NCBI RefSeq assembly: GCF_000740895.1
Contig: NC_025262.1
Coordinates: 1,108,001 to 1,172,000 of the forward strand
DNA: 64,000 bases
DNA from: Theileria orientalis strain Shintoku
Lineage: Eukaryota > Apicomplexa > Aconoidasida > Piroplasmida > Theileriidae
Direction: 5' to 3'
The translations under genes were made by a program, and so were the position numbers. Below, piece after piece: positions 54,663 to 64,000 of this stretch (within the stretch, counting starts at the first letter, position 1; each line of letters opens with the position of its first letter). The notes under the pieces are model-generated. The model was not told the origin of the DNA and did not search any database. It was given only the letters and a program-made list of their open reading frames with translations.

Positions 54663-57048
54663 CTATTCAAACAGTGGAAACCCGTACTCGTCAACTGGCG
54701 GGGGCGGCGGCTCAGTTTCGAGGTACTCGACGGGCTTGTAGCCACGCGCCCCTGTGGGCCAGGTCTCCTCAAGCTCAGACTTGTCGGCGCCGCAGTTGTG
54801 GCACTTGAAATCCTTCTGCGTTCTGAAGGCGTGTCCCTGCGGGACGTTGAAAAACTCGCCCTCCAGCGTCCTCAGTGGACCCACGAAGACGACGGCGTCG
54901 CACTTGCGGCAGCGCCGCATTTCGCTGGGCTGCGAGGAGGTGACCCTGTAGAAGTTCGTCCCCTTCTGCGAGTCCGTCAGGTTATTCATGCTGGTCCTCA
55001 TTGAGCTCTGCACACTCAGCCTCCCGCCCGTGCGCAGGTGCTCCTTGAGCATCGGCAGGTCCTTTTTCTTGATCAGCGGGTCGCCCGGGAAAGCGGGCCC
55101 GTCGCCCGGCGATTCCTGCTTCAGGCGCCTCGCCCTCGCCTCTTTGAGGAGTTTTTGGCGGTGCTTTTCCGCCTCGTTGTTCAGGTTCTTCTTTTTGAAG
55201 CTGTTTAGCATTTCGTGGCACTCCTCGTAGACTGGCAGCGTGAAGTCCAGCTTCTTCGCCTTCGGCCTTATGACGCTTTGGCCCGATTCGAAGATTTTTC
55301 CGAAGGTTTCCACTGGCGACACTGCTGAATTCTTCAGGTTCCACCTGAGGTTATCTATTTGCATCAGGAATTTCATGTACTCGGTCCTAATTTCCGCCAA
55401 CTTTTCGCGCGCGTACTCTTCGTCCGTCTGCTCAGCTTCCTTTTCCTTCTTCTCGGGCTGGTTCGTCTTCCCCATGTGCTCCTCCCACTCCTCCAGGTCG
55501 CTGCGTGTGTTAAACGGGTTTCCCATTTCTTCCAGGTGCTTCCTCCTACACCTCGCTCTCTTAGCTGCGTCGACTGCGCTTGGCACCTTTTTTGCGAAGA
55601 AGTCTGCCTTATCAGCCTGCGACATGTGAGAAAATATTCTTAGCTCCTCCTGTGCTTTCTTAATGTCCCTCCTAATTTCTTCTACCTCCTCCTTTGTAAA
55701 TTCTGATGGATCCTTATCGTCCTCGTCCTCGTCCTCGTCTTCATCTTCGTACAGGTCCTTGTTCGCCTCCTCTGCGCATTTTTTTTCCAGCTCCTTATCT
55801 TCTGGCACCAGCACCTCCACGTTAACGTATGGCATTTCTCCTCCGATTATTCCGAAAGGCTTGTATTCCGCTGGGATCTTCGACAGATCTCCCACCTTCT
55901 CCTTCAGTTTCCTAATTATTTCTTTACTTCGCACCTTAAATTTTTTAAACTCTTCCAGCGTGAACTTCATTTGTGCTTCCATGAACTTTCTGTATGCCAG
56001 GAACCTGTGTACCTTTATCTTCTTTTCAACTATGTGCGGTATTTGCTCCTGCGTGATTGTATCCATTTGTGTCTTTACGAGGTTATTGTAGATCATCCTA
56101 CAGTATGGCTCGTCCACTTCGAGAAATTTAATAACCTCCTCTGGGAGTGACGGCATCTCCCTGTTCTTAAAGTAATCTATCATCCAAACTTGTGTATATA
56201 AGACGTATGACAGCTGTTTTATTTTATAGTTGGGGAATTCTTCAAAATTAATTGCTTTTGTCGACAGGTCCAGCAATTTTTTTTTAAACTCTCTGTACTC
56301 CTCTACTGTTTTAGGATACGTCACTGCTCCTTCCAACTCCAACTGCTCCATTTCGTCATTGAGTATATCCATATACTCGTCACTGATAAGGGAGCCTATG
56401 TATCATTAGTTATCGTTTCTTACACACTAACACTAGTAGTTATGGTCCAATTCCGCTTACCCTTTGCCAAACGTAGAATAGAACTTGTATCGAGGTCCTC
56501 ATATTTGTATATTTCGTGGTAATCATCTGATGGTAATACTTGTCCTGATTTTTTAAATACGTGTTTTAACACCAAGATGTTATCCAAATTGAGTCTATTG
56601 TCACATTTCCGGTATATTTTTTGTAATGAGGAATACAGTGTATCGTACGGCAGCTCTATATACTCCACCAGGCGTTTGAACGACATTAAGCTCCTTAGTG
56701 ACAAATCTAAACCTATTTCAGTCCACTCTAGCAAAAGCTTCGTTATAAACTCCTTCTTCTTTTCAATAGTGTCCAATTCACTGAATATTAGTATTTGTTA
56801 AAGCTCTCTTACTTCAGCTCAGGGTATTTATCAAATTGACAATCTCGATCACTTCTAACTCCAAACAACACATTCTCAGGCAACTCCTAACAAATAATGT
56901 GTAAAGATAACAAATCAATATTCACTAGGAAAGTTCAAAGTACCTTTGGGACAAGAGGTTGAAACGGTTCCTTTTCAAAAAGTTTATTAATTTGTGATAG
57001 CGGATTCAACATGCCTACAGGCTTAATGCTATTTCTAAATACACTCAT
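54663..57048 (-). CDS. Protein with C-terminal rubredoxin-like zinc ribbon
   Basis: A multi-exon gene with a first exon (MSVFRNSIKPVGMLNPL) starting at 57048, a second reading LDTIEKKKEFITKLLLEW, and a long last exon of 569 codons. The protein is charged and helical throughout, with an Asp/Glu run (EDEDEDEDEDD) near the middle. The C-terminal 110 residues carry CRKCDAVVF and, 40 residues later, KCHNCGAD, the two CxxC knuckles of a rubredoxin-type iron or zinc site. No redox partner domain is present. I know no named family with this layout; the fusion of a long helical body to a rubredoxin-like module may be apicomplexan-specific. Location is unclear. Confidence 0.68.
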
Positions 57049-57717
57049 GATTATAAATTAAACTAACTTGTGGTTACCCATGCTTATGGGCAAGTTCGAC
57101 CTATGAGGAATCATAGGAATGCCAACGAACCCTAGGCAAACCTTAGTGAATGATACCATTGGTCAATGAGTTCAATACAACTTAAACAATATGTTAAACT
57201 CAACATATGCCATTAGTTACTCTTAAGAGTCTAATAACTCTAACAATTTGGTAAAACTCAAATTTAATCGATTAGTTTTTATCGAGTTATAAGTTTAAAT
57301 GATGTGTGTGTGATTAAGTCAATAAACTGTTGTCTTCAAATGACATCCGAAGGATACAATATTATTAATTATCAGAACACTAATTTACACTAATATAGGA
57401 ATATAAATCTTCTCGCTATATATATATATTTATTAAAATATAATACTGGTTGTAATATACAATAATAAATCATTTTTGAGTCAATGTATTCGTGTGTTGT
57501 GGTGATATAGTAAGATTCTATAGTTATTCTCAATTATATCAAGTTAGTATTTATGGAAGATTCTATTTTTTAAAGTGATTATTTAAATACTTATTTGGTA
57601 AACCATTAAATTTTTCTATTCCTCAGTTTTTTATTCATTTTCCACTGGCACACCAACAATAAACAATGTGTTTTCGAATAAATTGATCACTGTGTGTATA
57701 TATGTGTACATATAGTT
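57049..57717. other. AT-rich spacer, no gene seen
   Basis: About 670 bp between two minus-strand genes, with AT/TA dinucleotide runs near 57417-57432 and no coding-like ORF. A few GC-richer words (about 57070-57160) may be promoter elements of the rubredoxin-like gene. Confidence 0.5.
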
Positions 57718-58851
57718 TTAAGTTATATTATTTCGCATGAAAATACCCGCGTTAAAACGGCTCAAAAGCGTGAACCAGATAAAGTACACTACCAACTTCA
57801 GCATAGCTCCAGTGACCACGGCGAACAGTGAAAATAGAAGTGGAATGTTACAAACACCAGTCAACTCCACAATGTGGCTGAGGTATATGTAGAACTCAAT
57901 GACGATAAGTATCGTGTGTCTGGGATACCAAATGTTCATCATGAGCACCAGCGCCTTGATGTGGAAGCAAATGAGAAGCGAGAAAACAATATCCGTGTAC
58001 GATATCATGAACTTGTGTAGCTCCGGGGAGTTGCACTTGCAATTCTCGTGCGACTTGAGCCTAACCTTCCCGGCCCTGCGCAGAAAGGCGTTGAACAATG
58101 CGATGTAGAAGCAGTAGGACAAGACCCTGAGGGCCGAGAGCAGTATGACCGCCACTTCACTTATGTCCTTACAGTCCAGGGTCAGGTTCTTGCTGAACGT
58201 GCAGAGCGTTGGGTTTTGCAGAAACAGCAGAAACAGTATCTCCACGACCTTGTTGTAGCTCCTCACGCAGTACTCGTCGTTAAGTCCTCGCCTCTTAAAT
58301 ATCTTCAGCCTCGAGTAGTAGAGCATGCTCCGTGCCAAGTCCTCGACGAGATCTGAGACCGACTCCGTGTACTCGTTGCCTAGCGACTCGTCAACTCCCT
58401 CAAACTTGAAGTCGAACGGCTGCAGTGTTTTATTGTAGTGGCTTTCGAATTTACCTGCCAGCCTGTTCAGAGTGTTCTTGTTAATGGACTCGAACTCTGG
58501 GTAGCAGAAGTCAGAGGGCTGAGTCAGGTAGTTGCAGGTGGTGAGCATCGAGTAGCTGTCGAGGATTGTTGCTGAGAACAGCAGGAGGACCACCTTGATG
58601 AGGTAGTTGTTGCTCTTCGAGCCCACTTTATACCCCGATTTGAACGGCCGCGAGGTGTAATTGTGTATCAGGTGCCTGTAAACCTCCACCTTGAACAGGA
58701 AGAGGTCTATGATCATGAGTGGGAGTTCCCACTCAACATATTTGTCGGAAATTTTCCCGCAATGTTCGCAGGTCGACAGACAGAAACTTGTTTTATTGTA
58801 CACATGATAAAGAGTGGGAACCTCAAGCCCACAGTTAACGCAAACTACCAT
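57718..58851 (-). CDS. ARV1: ARV1 lipid-homeostasis protein
   Basis: This is a single exon of 377 residues. The N-terminal zinc ribbon (VVCVNCGLEVPTLY, then STCEHCGKISDKY) is followed by VEWELPLMIIDLFLFKVEVYRHLIHNY. Both are the Arv1 homology domain. Several membrane segments follow, with a long loop between the first two and the last four. Arv1 sits in the ER membrane and affects sterol and GPI-precursor movement. The long insert between membrane segments (about 105-215) is larger than in yeast or human. No intron was detected. Confidence 0.85.
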   Translation of the reverse strand: MVVCVNCGLEVPTLYHVYNKTSFCLSTCEHCGKISDKYVEWELPLMIIDLFLFKVEVYRHLIHNYTSRPFKSGYKVGSKSNNYLIKVVLLLFSATILDSYSMLTTCNYLTQPSDFCYPEFESINKNTLNRLAGKFESHYNKTLQPFDFKFEGVDESLGNEYTESVSDLVEDLARSMLYYSRLKIFKRRGLNDEYCVRSYNKVVEILFLLFLQNPTLCTFSKNLTLDCKDISEVAVILLSALRVLSYCFYIALFNAFLRRAGKVRLKSHENCKCNSPELHKFMISYTDIVFSLLICFHIKALVLMMNIWYPRHTILIVIEFYIYLSHIVELTGVCNIPLLFSLFAVVTGAMLKLVVYFIWFTLLSRFNAGIFMRNNIT

Positions 58852-59051
58852 TGGCAGCCTGTGAGTTTAGTACGGGTGCCCGAGTGGCCGACGAGCGCAC
58901 ACATAACAGGAAACTTTAAATATTACTGGTGTTTAACAGTATATTGGAGCGTATAAACTACTTAAAGGACAAACTCATTTAATTAATTTACAAATACTAG
59001 GTAATTCATTTAACGAATGAAATTATTGGGGTGTGAGAGTAAGGCTGTTTG

Positions 59052-60349
59052 TTACTTCAATTTGCTGGCGATTCCGTAGTACTCGACAATCATATCAATA
59101 TTTTCCGTCATGAAATCTACAATCAAGCTGTCTTCCATGGAGGAAAGCCTCTGGTGTATCTCGTCCACGCCCTCCCCTGAGTCCAGGAAGGAATCCACCC
59201 CGTTGAGGGTGAGTTTGCACCTGTGATCGGTTATAGTGTCGTGCATGAAGTTAAATGTTCTTATTTTTTCACTCCTGTCGCCAGTCCTAAATTGAGTGGA
59301 CTTTACTTCCGATTTGACCTAAGAATCCCTGAGTGTGTGAGTGTGTACCATTTCAAGCTCCGACTCCTGCTTTTCCCGAAGCTTTTTCAAAATCAGCTCC
59401 ATTGCGATTGATTTGTTGTCTATCTTTGGGGGATTAAGGGGTCGTAAATACCTGGCTGCTGGTGTCCCTAATTGAAACACTGATCCCAGATGGAATGTGG
59501 GTAACCCTCACGGCTGTTTCCGACTTGTTTACGCTCTGGCCTCCAGAGCCACTGGATCGCATGGTCTCTACGTGCAAGTCCGAGCTTTTAAGTTTCGTGT
59601 TTTCGAGGGCGAAGTGAGGAACTACAGTCACAACGGCTGAGGACGTTTGAATCCTCTTGCAGTTGAAGGGCACCCTCTGAACTCTGTGAACTCCAAATTC
59701 ATACTTGAAAAAATCAGTTCCTCCTAGAAACGCTATTTATTACACGTTCAAACCTGTTATCTCTGCAGCATTGTCTGTGTGTGTCAGCATCCTAAAGCCC
59801 CTATCTTTGCATATATTCGTATACATATTAAAAAGTTCAGAAGCAAAACGTGCGGATTCATCTCCCCCTACGCCAGGTTTAACCTATTTTATTAAATAAA
59901 TCTAGTAAACTAACCTGCAATATTACCTTATCGCACTCCGAGATTTTGTGAAATTCTCCTGAAAACATGGAGGTTTGTGTTTCAACCAGGCGGGACTTTA
60001 TCCCTTTAAACTTAGAATCAGATAATTTGAGGATTTGAAGGTATAAGTCGTAGTACAATGATAATAATTCTGACTTGAATAACTTGTACAGACTTTCATC
60101 ATAATATCCCGAATAAAGAGAAACCACATCCTTCAAGGGCATCAACGTATTATAATGTACATTTTCTAGTGATTTTTCTAATTTTGAAAATTGTTTATGG
60201 TACAAATCTTTTTTATTTGTTGTAAAATTCCTAAATGATAAATTAGAGTTAAGATAAAAGAAGTTAGAATCAGAAAAAGAAAAAGATTTTCGAAGAAAAT
60301 TGTAATTTAAGCATCTTAGTGAATGTAATAAAGTGCTTTTTGGAAACAT
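59052..60349 (-). CDS. Organellar peptide chain release factor 1
   Basis: Five or so exons; the first (to about 59930) has a presequence rich in Ser, Phe, Asn and Arg. The release-factor domain reads VKPGVGGDESARFAS, FGVHRVQRVPFNCKRIQTSS, and the catalytic GGQ in GSGGQSVNKSETAVR, with GDRSEKIRTFNFM and VTDHR-like ITDHRC near the end. The RIQTSS step and the tail are of the RF1 type, which reads UAA/UAG. The usual stretch between DNAAEIT and GTDFF is shorter than in bacteria. The leader lacks a clear signal peptide, so mitochondrial is more likely than plastid. The 3'-most intron is a GT/TG microsatellite-like GTACACAC. Confidence 0.88.
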
Positions 60350-60720
60350 TAATAAAACAAAATAAGAACAAACTGAAAATGAGTATCAAAGGACTGGATT
60401 CGCCTAGATATCTAAAATAATATATTTTACAAATTGTTTGCATAAAAAGAATAACATGTTGCAGATTTAATGATTGAAAATGAAACAAATGTGCATCGAT
60501 ATATGTGAGATTCCATCATATTATGTGTATGGTGTCCCCATGTGGCCGAAAAATGAATAGACACTGATTTACATGTCATATATTAACCATTGATACTTAT
60601 ATAAAATTAAAGTTTGCCGGTGTGTATAGAAAAATATTGTTTACACCTTGTTCAACTTTAAGTTTATGTACATTCCTTTGTTTATGTAATATGTAATGAT
60701 TAAGGTCCTAAAATGTTTGA
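60350..60720. other. Short AT-rich divergent spacer
   Basis: About 370 bp between RF1 and bS6 starts, without an exon-like ORF. It should contain both promoters. An ORF at 60270-60488 minus overlaps the RF1 leader and is not supported. Confidence 0.5.
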
Positions 60721-61483
60721 ATGAAACCAACTCTTATACTGATATTAGTTATAATAAGTGGTAGTCAAGGATTACAAGTTTCACCAAATAGTTGTAATTA
60801 CAATCTGTATTTTATATCACAATCAAGCTTTAATTACAAGAATCGAAAAAGATCAGTAAGTTGCCACTTATAGAGAGTTATATTAAGTATATCAGATGTG
60901 TAAAACCTATGCATAAAAATTATAATTAAATATATAGGAGTTTTCACTGAGTGCTAGTTTTACTGAACGCTTGTACAAAGAGATCCGACGTCGTATAAGG
61001 AGGACCAGAGAAACAGTAGAGCAAAAAAGAATTAGGCTCGAGAAGGAGGAAAAGTCGAAACGTGATGGTTTATTGTATCCACCAAAAACCAGTTACGAGT
61101 TATATATAGCAATAGATAACCAACCCTTGGAAAGTGTGAGAAACCAGTTTGGACACATACTGAGTAAATTGAAAAAAATAGGAGCGGAAAATATACATAT
61201 ATATAATTTAGGGCTAAAAACACTAGTGAGACCAATAAAAAAAAGATATGAAGCAAATTTCCTATTAGTAAACGTAACAGTGTACCCAAGTTTAATCAAT
61301 TACATTAGACTTAAGTTGTTGGAAGAGAAAGGAGTGCTACGCATATTGGTGTTGAGAGACGATATAGCAGATAAGCAGAGAAGAATATACAGAGATAGCA
61401 ACTTGTATGTAAGGCACCCGTACTTTAGTAAGGATAAGTATAAGCCACTAATAAGTCGTCTAAAGGAACCGCCAAATGTATAA
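60721..61483 (+). CDS. Ribosomal protein bS6, apicoplast type
   Basis: Two exons (60721-60855 and 60938-61483) close in phase to give 226 residues, versus about 100-135 in bacteria. The first 18 residues (KPTLILILVISGSQGL) form a signal peptide, followed by an Asn/Tyr/Lys-rich transit-like region. A basic helix (IRRRIRRTRETVEQKRIRLEK) precedes the S6 domain: TSYELYIAIDNQP, a long helix, VRPIKKRYEANFLLVNVTV and GVLRILVLRDD. bS6 is a ferredoxin-like small-subunit protein that pairs with bS18. The plastid is the likely location because of the signal peptide. Confidence 0.88.
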
Positions 61484-61732
61484 ATAGTTAAAGGAAAAAG
61501 TAAAACCCTAAATTGAGAAGAAAGAAGTTGATAAAAAGTGTAGTTTATAAAGTTGTATGGCCTAAACAGTTGGCAGTTTTGAAAATAAACAGTACATTGT
61601 TGGAACTTTGTTGGTTAAACTAAAGCGTTTTCCGTTAAACCAAAATAAAATTGGTACGAAGATAAATCCTCTAAAAACTTACACACGTACACGTTTTCAG
61701 CTTAGTAAAAATATATTTTAACTGAAATTAAA

Positions 61733-62332
61733 ATGACGAACATTAAGTCGTTGGGTGACTACATCGACGAAGACGACGCGAGTCCGTTCAGCTACGCAGG
61801 AGGCCACAACAGCGCAATAGGAATAGACGGAGGAGGGCACGTGGTAAACCTGTACGCAGACGGGTTCGTGGTAAACAATGGGCCCTTCAGACCCCTGAGT
61901 GACCCTGAAAACGCCCGATTCATCCAGGATGTTAAGAACGGGATTGCGCCGCCTGAGCTCCAAGACGGAGGCCACGAAGTGAGCGTGCAGCTGGTGGACA
62001 AGCAGCACACGTACTTCAACCCCGAAAACGACAAGTCGAAGACCAACAACACGATGAAGCACACGATTTCGAAGACGAACTCTGAATGGTGTCTGGGAGA
62101 CAACAATACGACCCTCAGGATTAAGCTGCACAACGGCGACCTGATTAACCTAAAAATATCCCAGGAGGCTACGATTGGGGATCTGCGGCAGTTTATAGCG
62201 AGAAACAGTCCCGAGGGAGCCGCTGGAGGCCTGCTTTACGGGTATCCGCCCAGGGTCATCGGATTTATGGACTCAACAACACTCAAGGAGGCAGACATTC
62301 TCAACTGCAACGTAATCCAAAACAAAACTTAA
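61733..62332 (+). CDS. SEP/UBX-domain p97 cofactor (p47/Shp1-like)
   Basis: This single exon of 199 residues contains a SEP domain (about residues 33-95: HVVNLYADGFVVNNGPFR, PENARFIQDVKNG, PPEL) and a C-terminal UBX domain (about 118-199: TTLRIKLHNGDLINLKIS, TIGDLRQFI, LLYGYPPRVIGF). That is the second half of p47/NSFL1C and yeast Shp1, which bring substrates to p97/Cdc48 in membrane fusion and protein turnover. The N-terminal UBA domain is absent and the FPR-type p97 contact in UBX is GYPPR. Either the N-terminus has been lost or an upstream exon was missed; the start has acceptable context. Confidence 0.88.
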   Translation: MTNIKSLGDYIDEDDASPFSYAGGHNSAIGIDGGGHVVNLYADGFVVNNGPFRPLSDPENARFIQDVKNGIAPPELQDGGHEVSVQLVDKQHTYFNPENDKSKTNNTMKHTISKTNSEWCLGDNNTTLRIKLHNGDLINLKISQEATIGDLRQFIARNSPEGAAGGLLYGYPPRVIGFMDSTTLKEADILNCNVIQNKT

Positions 62333-62383
62333 CAAATTATGAGACATACGCTTTACAATAGACCCATTGTTACACAGTACCGT

Positions 62384-62470
62384 AGTCCACGTGTTGTACT
62401 TAGCATTTTAGTCCGCGTGTTGTAAACAGCATAGGAGTATGTTATACAGAGCATGAAAGTCCATGTTACA
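62384..62470 (+). repeat. Short imperfect repeat, 26-bp spacing
   Basis: Two units of about 23 bp (agtccacgtgttgtacttagc and agtccgcgtgttgtaaacagc, starting at 62384 and 62410) and a degenerate third copy lie just downstream of the UBX gene, in its 3' region. Confidence 0.6.
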
Positions 62471-62569
62471 CATATATATATGTAGTATATAGTAAATATA
62501 GTATTACATAATTAGTATATTAGAATACACAAAGTTAGACTGATTTAAAGCAATAGAGTATGTGGTTAA

Positions 62570-62870
62570 TTAAAAAAGGTCAACCACAGTGAACCTGCTG
62601 CCCTTAAAAACAGAGTAACTTGCAGGTGTATAGTTGCGATCGGACATAAAATTAAAAATTAAGTCATCCAGCTTATCCTCAGGGGGACCGGGAACTTTTG
62701 GGCCAGTAATGTTCCTGGAAACCTATGAAGGGGATGAAAAGTAAGTAACGGCTTACAGAACTCTTGGTGGTAGACAATAAGGCAAAAACTCCGAGGTCTT
62801 GAGGTAAATAATAGGCAGCGGCGGCCAAGCCACAGCGAACGAATAAGGAATCCGTAGTCACATGAACCAT
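62570..62870 (-). CDS. Small two-exon protein, unknown function
   Basis: Exons 62757-62870 and 62570-62722 join across a 34-nt intron with GT...AG ends; phases close to give 88 residues. Composition is exon-like: a hydrophobic helix-rich first half (LAAAAYYLPQDLGVFALL) and a mixed second half with GPPEDKLDDLIFNFM and a final strand FTVVDLF. The gene is below normal ORF-calling size in each exon, which explains why it is easily missed. It could have further upstream exons. No family is recognised. Confidence 0.45.
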
Positions 62871-63356
62871 AAGCACAAAAATAAAAAATATAAAATGATT
62901 TTGAGCTAATAATGGGGGTTAACAATTATAAATAAGAGCTAGCCAAAAAGTTAAAAGTATATGAACATGGTTGTAATATAGAAGGCAGATGAAAATCAAA
63001 TATCTAATCAAGAAAAGTAATAAAAAGTAAAAAAATCGATTAAATCATGAAGATTGTTATACACACTAATCTATTAGAATTTACACATACACGAATACTT
63101 AGATTTTGAAAATTTGTACACTAATAGGTAGATATTTTTGTGAATCATGAATGCCTTAGTTTTAGTTAAACGAGAATATCAAATTCACGTTGAGTTGTAT
63201 AATAATTTGAGTTCAAAAATAAAAATAAATCAAACGTGTACATAGTTAATATTAAGTGTCCACATAATAGGTAGCGGTTACACGTATATGGCACCTCCTA
63301 ACATAATAGTTAGATTTAGTGTATATTAAAAATAAAATTTGTAATTTTACGCGAAA
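62871..63356. other. AT-rich divergent spacer
   Basis: About 490 bp of AT-rich sequence between the small minus-strand gene and the secreted plus-strand gene. No ORF or clear repeat was seen. Confidence 0.5.
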
Positions 63357-64000
63357 ATGAAATGTAACACAAATAAAAAAATTTTAGGTCGGTTATTGAC
63401 CTTGATGGTTATCAGCCGTCTTTTTTCAGGGGTATCGTGGGTGACCACGGTAAGCGCAATGGACAGCGATGGAAAAGACGGAGATGGTAATAAAAAAAAA
63501 TTAATATAGACAAATGTAGGAGAAAAGGGGATCAAGCCTTCAGGTGATAAAAAGAGCAATTTGAGGTCTTTTCCAACACTGATGAGTCTAAACGAGACAG
63601 AAAGGCTATATCAAGGTAACTAAAGCAAAAATAACAACATAATATCGTAGAGAACCCCGAAAACTCGCTAGAGCAGGAGCAAGAGTGTGCAGAGACCGCA
63701 TCACAGGAGGATCCAAAAGTAGAGCGGGAGGAGGCAGGAGAGGAGGCAGTTGGGGCCGAAAATAAATACAAGGGTGAGGAACAGCCAGTGGAAAACGTAG
63801 AAGAGGAAGAAGCACTGTATGAATCTGAGCAATTAAGGAGGAGCCTGGAGGGACAATCGGGAGGATCAAAGTCCGATAATCAAAAGAAGGATGATGAGAA
63901 TGATAAGAGGGAGTCTCCAGTTCTGAAGAGCACAAATCAAGAAACAGATGAAGCAAGTGAAGATACTAGTGGGCTAGATGGAGAAAATAAAGGATCACAA
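63357..64000 (+). CDS. Acidic secreted protein, 5' part (cut by window end)
   Basis: Three exons are visible (63357-63486, 63544-63615, 63651-64000 and beyond); phases close. The product starts with a signal peptide (residues about 9-33, with LLTLMVISRLFSG) and is then dominated by Glu, Asp, Ser, Lys and Gln, with no repeat period or fold visible. No FAINT or Cys pattern appears in the part seen. Such low-complexity secreted proteins are common in Theileria, where some reach the host cell, but nothing here shows that for this protein. The 3' end lies outside the window. Confidence 0.65.

Noticed and set aside
58865..58915. tRNA-like stretch near the ARV1 start
   Set aside because: A short GC-rich word (gtgcccgagtggccgacg) recalls a Leu/Ser tRNA D-arm, but no acceptor stem, anticodon arm or T-arm could be formed.

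Overview
This window looks like a piece of a nuclear chromosome of an apicomplexan piroplasm of the genus Theileria. Genes are tightly packed on both strands, coding exons are clearly more GC-rich than the AT-rich spacers, and introns are tiny (about 29-110 nt, many near 30 nt, GT...AG). Several proteins carry a signal peptide followed by a basic, Asn/Lys-rich stretch, as expected for the apicoplast. A secreted protein at 48236-49033 appears to carry FAINT (DUF529) repeats, a family typical of Theileria. The fairly GC-rich exons suggest a T. orientalis-like species rather than T. parva or T. annulata, but that is inference from composition only.

Layout. 1-8.5 kb: a major facilitator transporter (-), an atypical Arf-like GTPase (+), a 1092-residue secreted or plastid-type protein of unknown function (+) and a small unknown protein (+). 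8.7-18.4 kb: a PPIL4-like RRM/RS protein without its cyclophilin domain (-), a RAD6-type ubiquitin-conjugating enzyme and a NudC protein 11 nt apart (+), a 29-bp tandem repeat, an OSCA/TMEM63 (DUF221) channel (-), an ArfGAP-like zinc-finger protein (-), an unknown protein (-) and apicoplast-type ribosomal protein bL12 (-). 18.6-28.6 kb: a six-exon unknown protein (-), an acidic-tailed coiled-coil protein (-), a secreted CS-domain protein (+), the Fe-S co-chaperone HscB/Jac1 (+) and a lipoyl-like protein that lacks the lipoylation lysine (+). 28.8-40.4 kb: a secreted aldo/keto reductase with a long C-terminal extension (-), a divergent citrate synthase (+), a Tim44/mL45-like protein (-), an RRM protein (+), casein kinase 1 (-), a 0.9-kb spacer with strong hairpins, and an unknown protein (-). 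40.7-54.5 kb: cohesin SMC3 (-), a helical-repeat (PPR-like) protein (-), the FAINT protein (+), the rRNA methyltransferase RRP8 (+), an apicoplast-type EF-P (-) and an aspartyl protease (+). 54.6-64 kb: a protein with a C-terminal rubredoxin-like zinc ribbon (-), ARV1 (-), organellar release factor RF1 (-), apicoplast-type bS6 (+), a SEP/UBX p97 cofactor (+), a small unknown gene (-) and the 5' part of an acidic secreted protein cut by the window end.

Functional themes. There is no operon, but organelle biology is over-represented. Plastid or mitochondrial translation is represented by bL12, bS6, EF-P, RF1 and probably the PPR-like and Tim44/mL45-like proteins. Mitochondrial metabolism and Fe-S assembly are represented by HscB, the citrate synthase-like protein and the pseudo-lipoyl protein. 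The rest is eukaryotic housekeeping. Exon boundaries were worked out by hand from reading frame, GT/AG sites and family alignment from memory. Where phases are stated to close, they were checked. I saw no tRNA, rRNA, CRISPR array or transposon.
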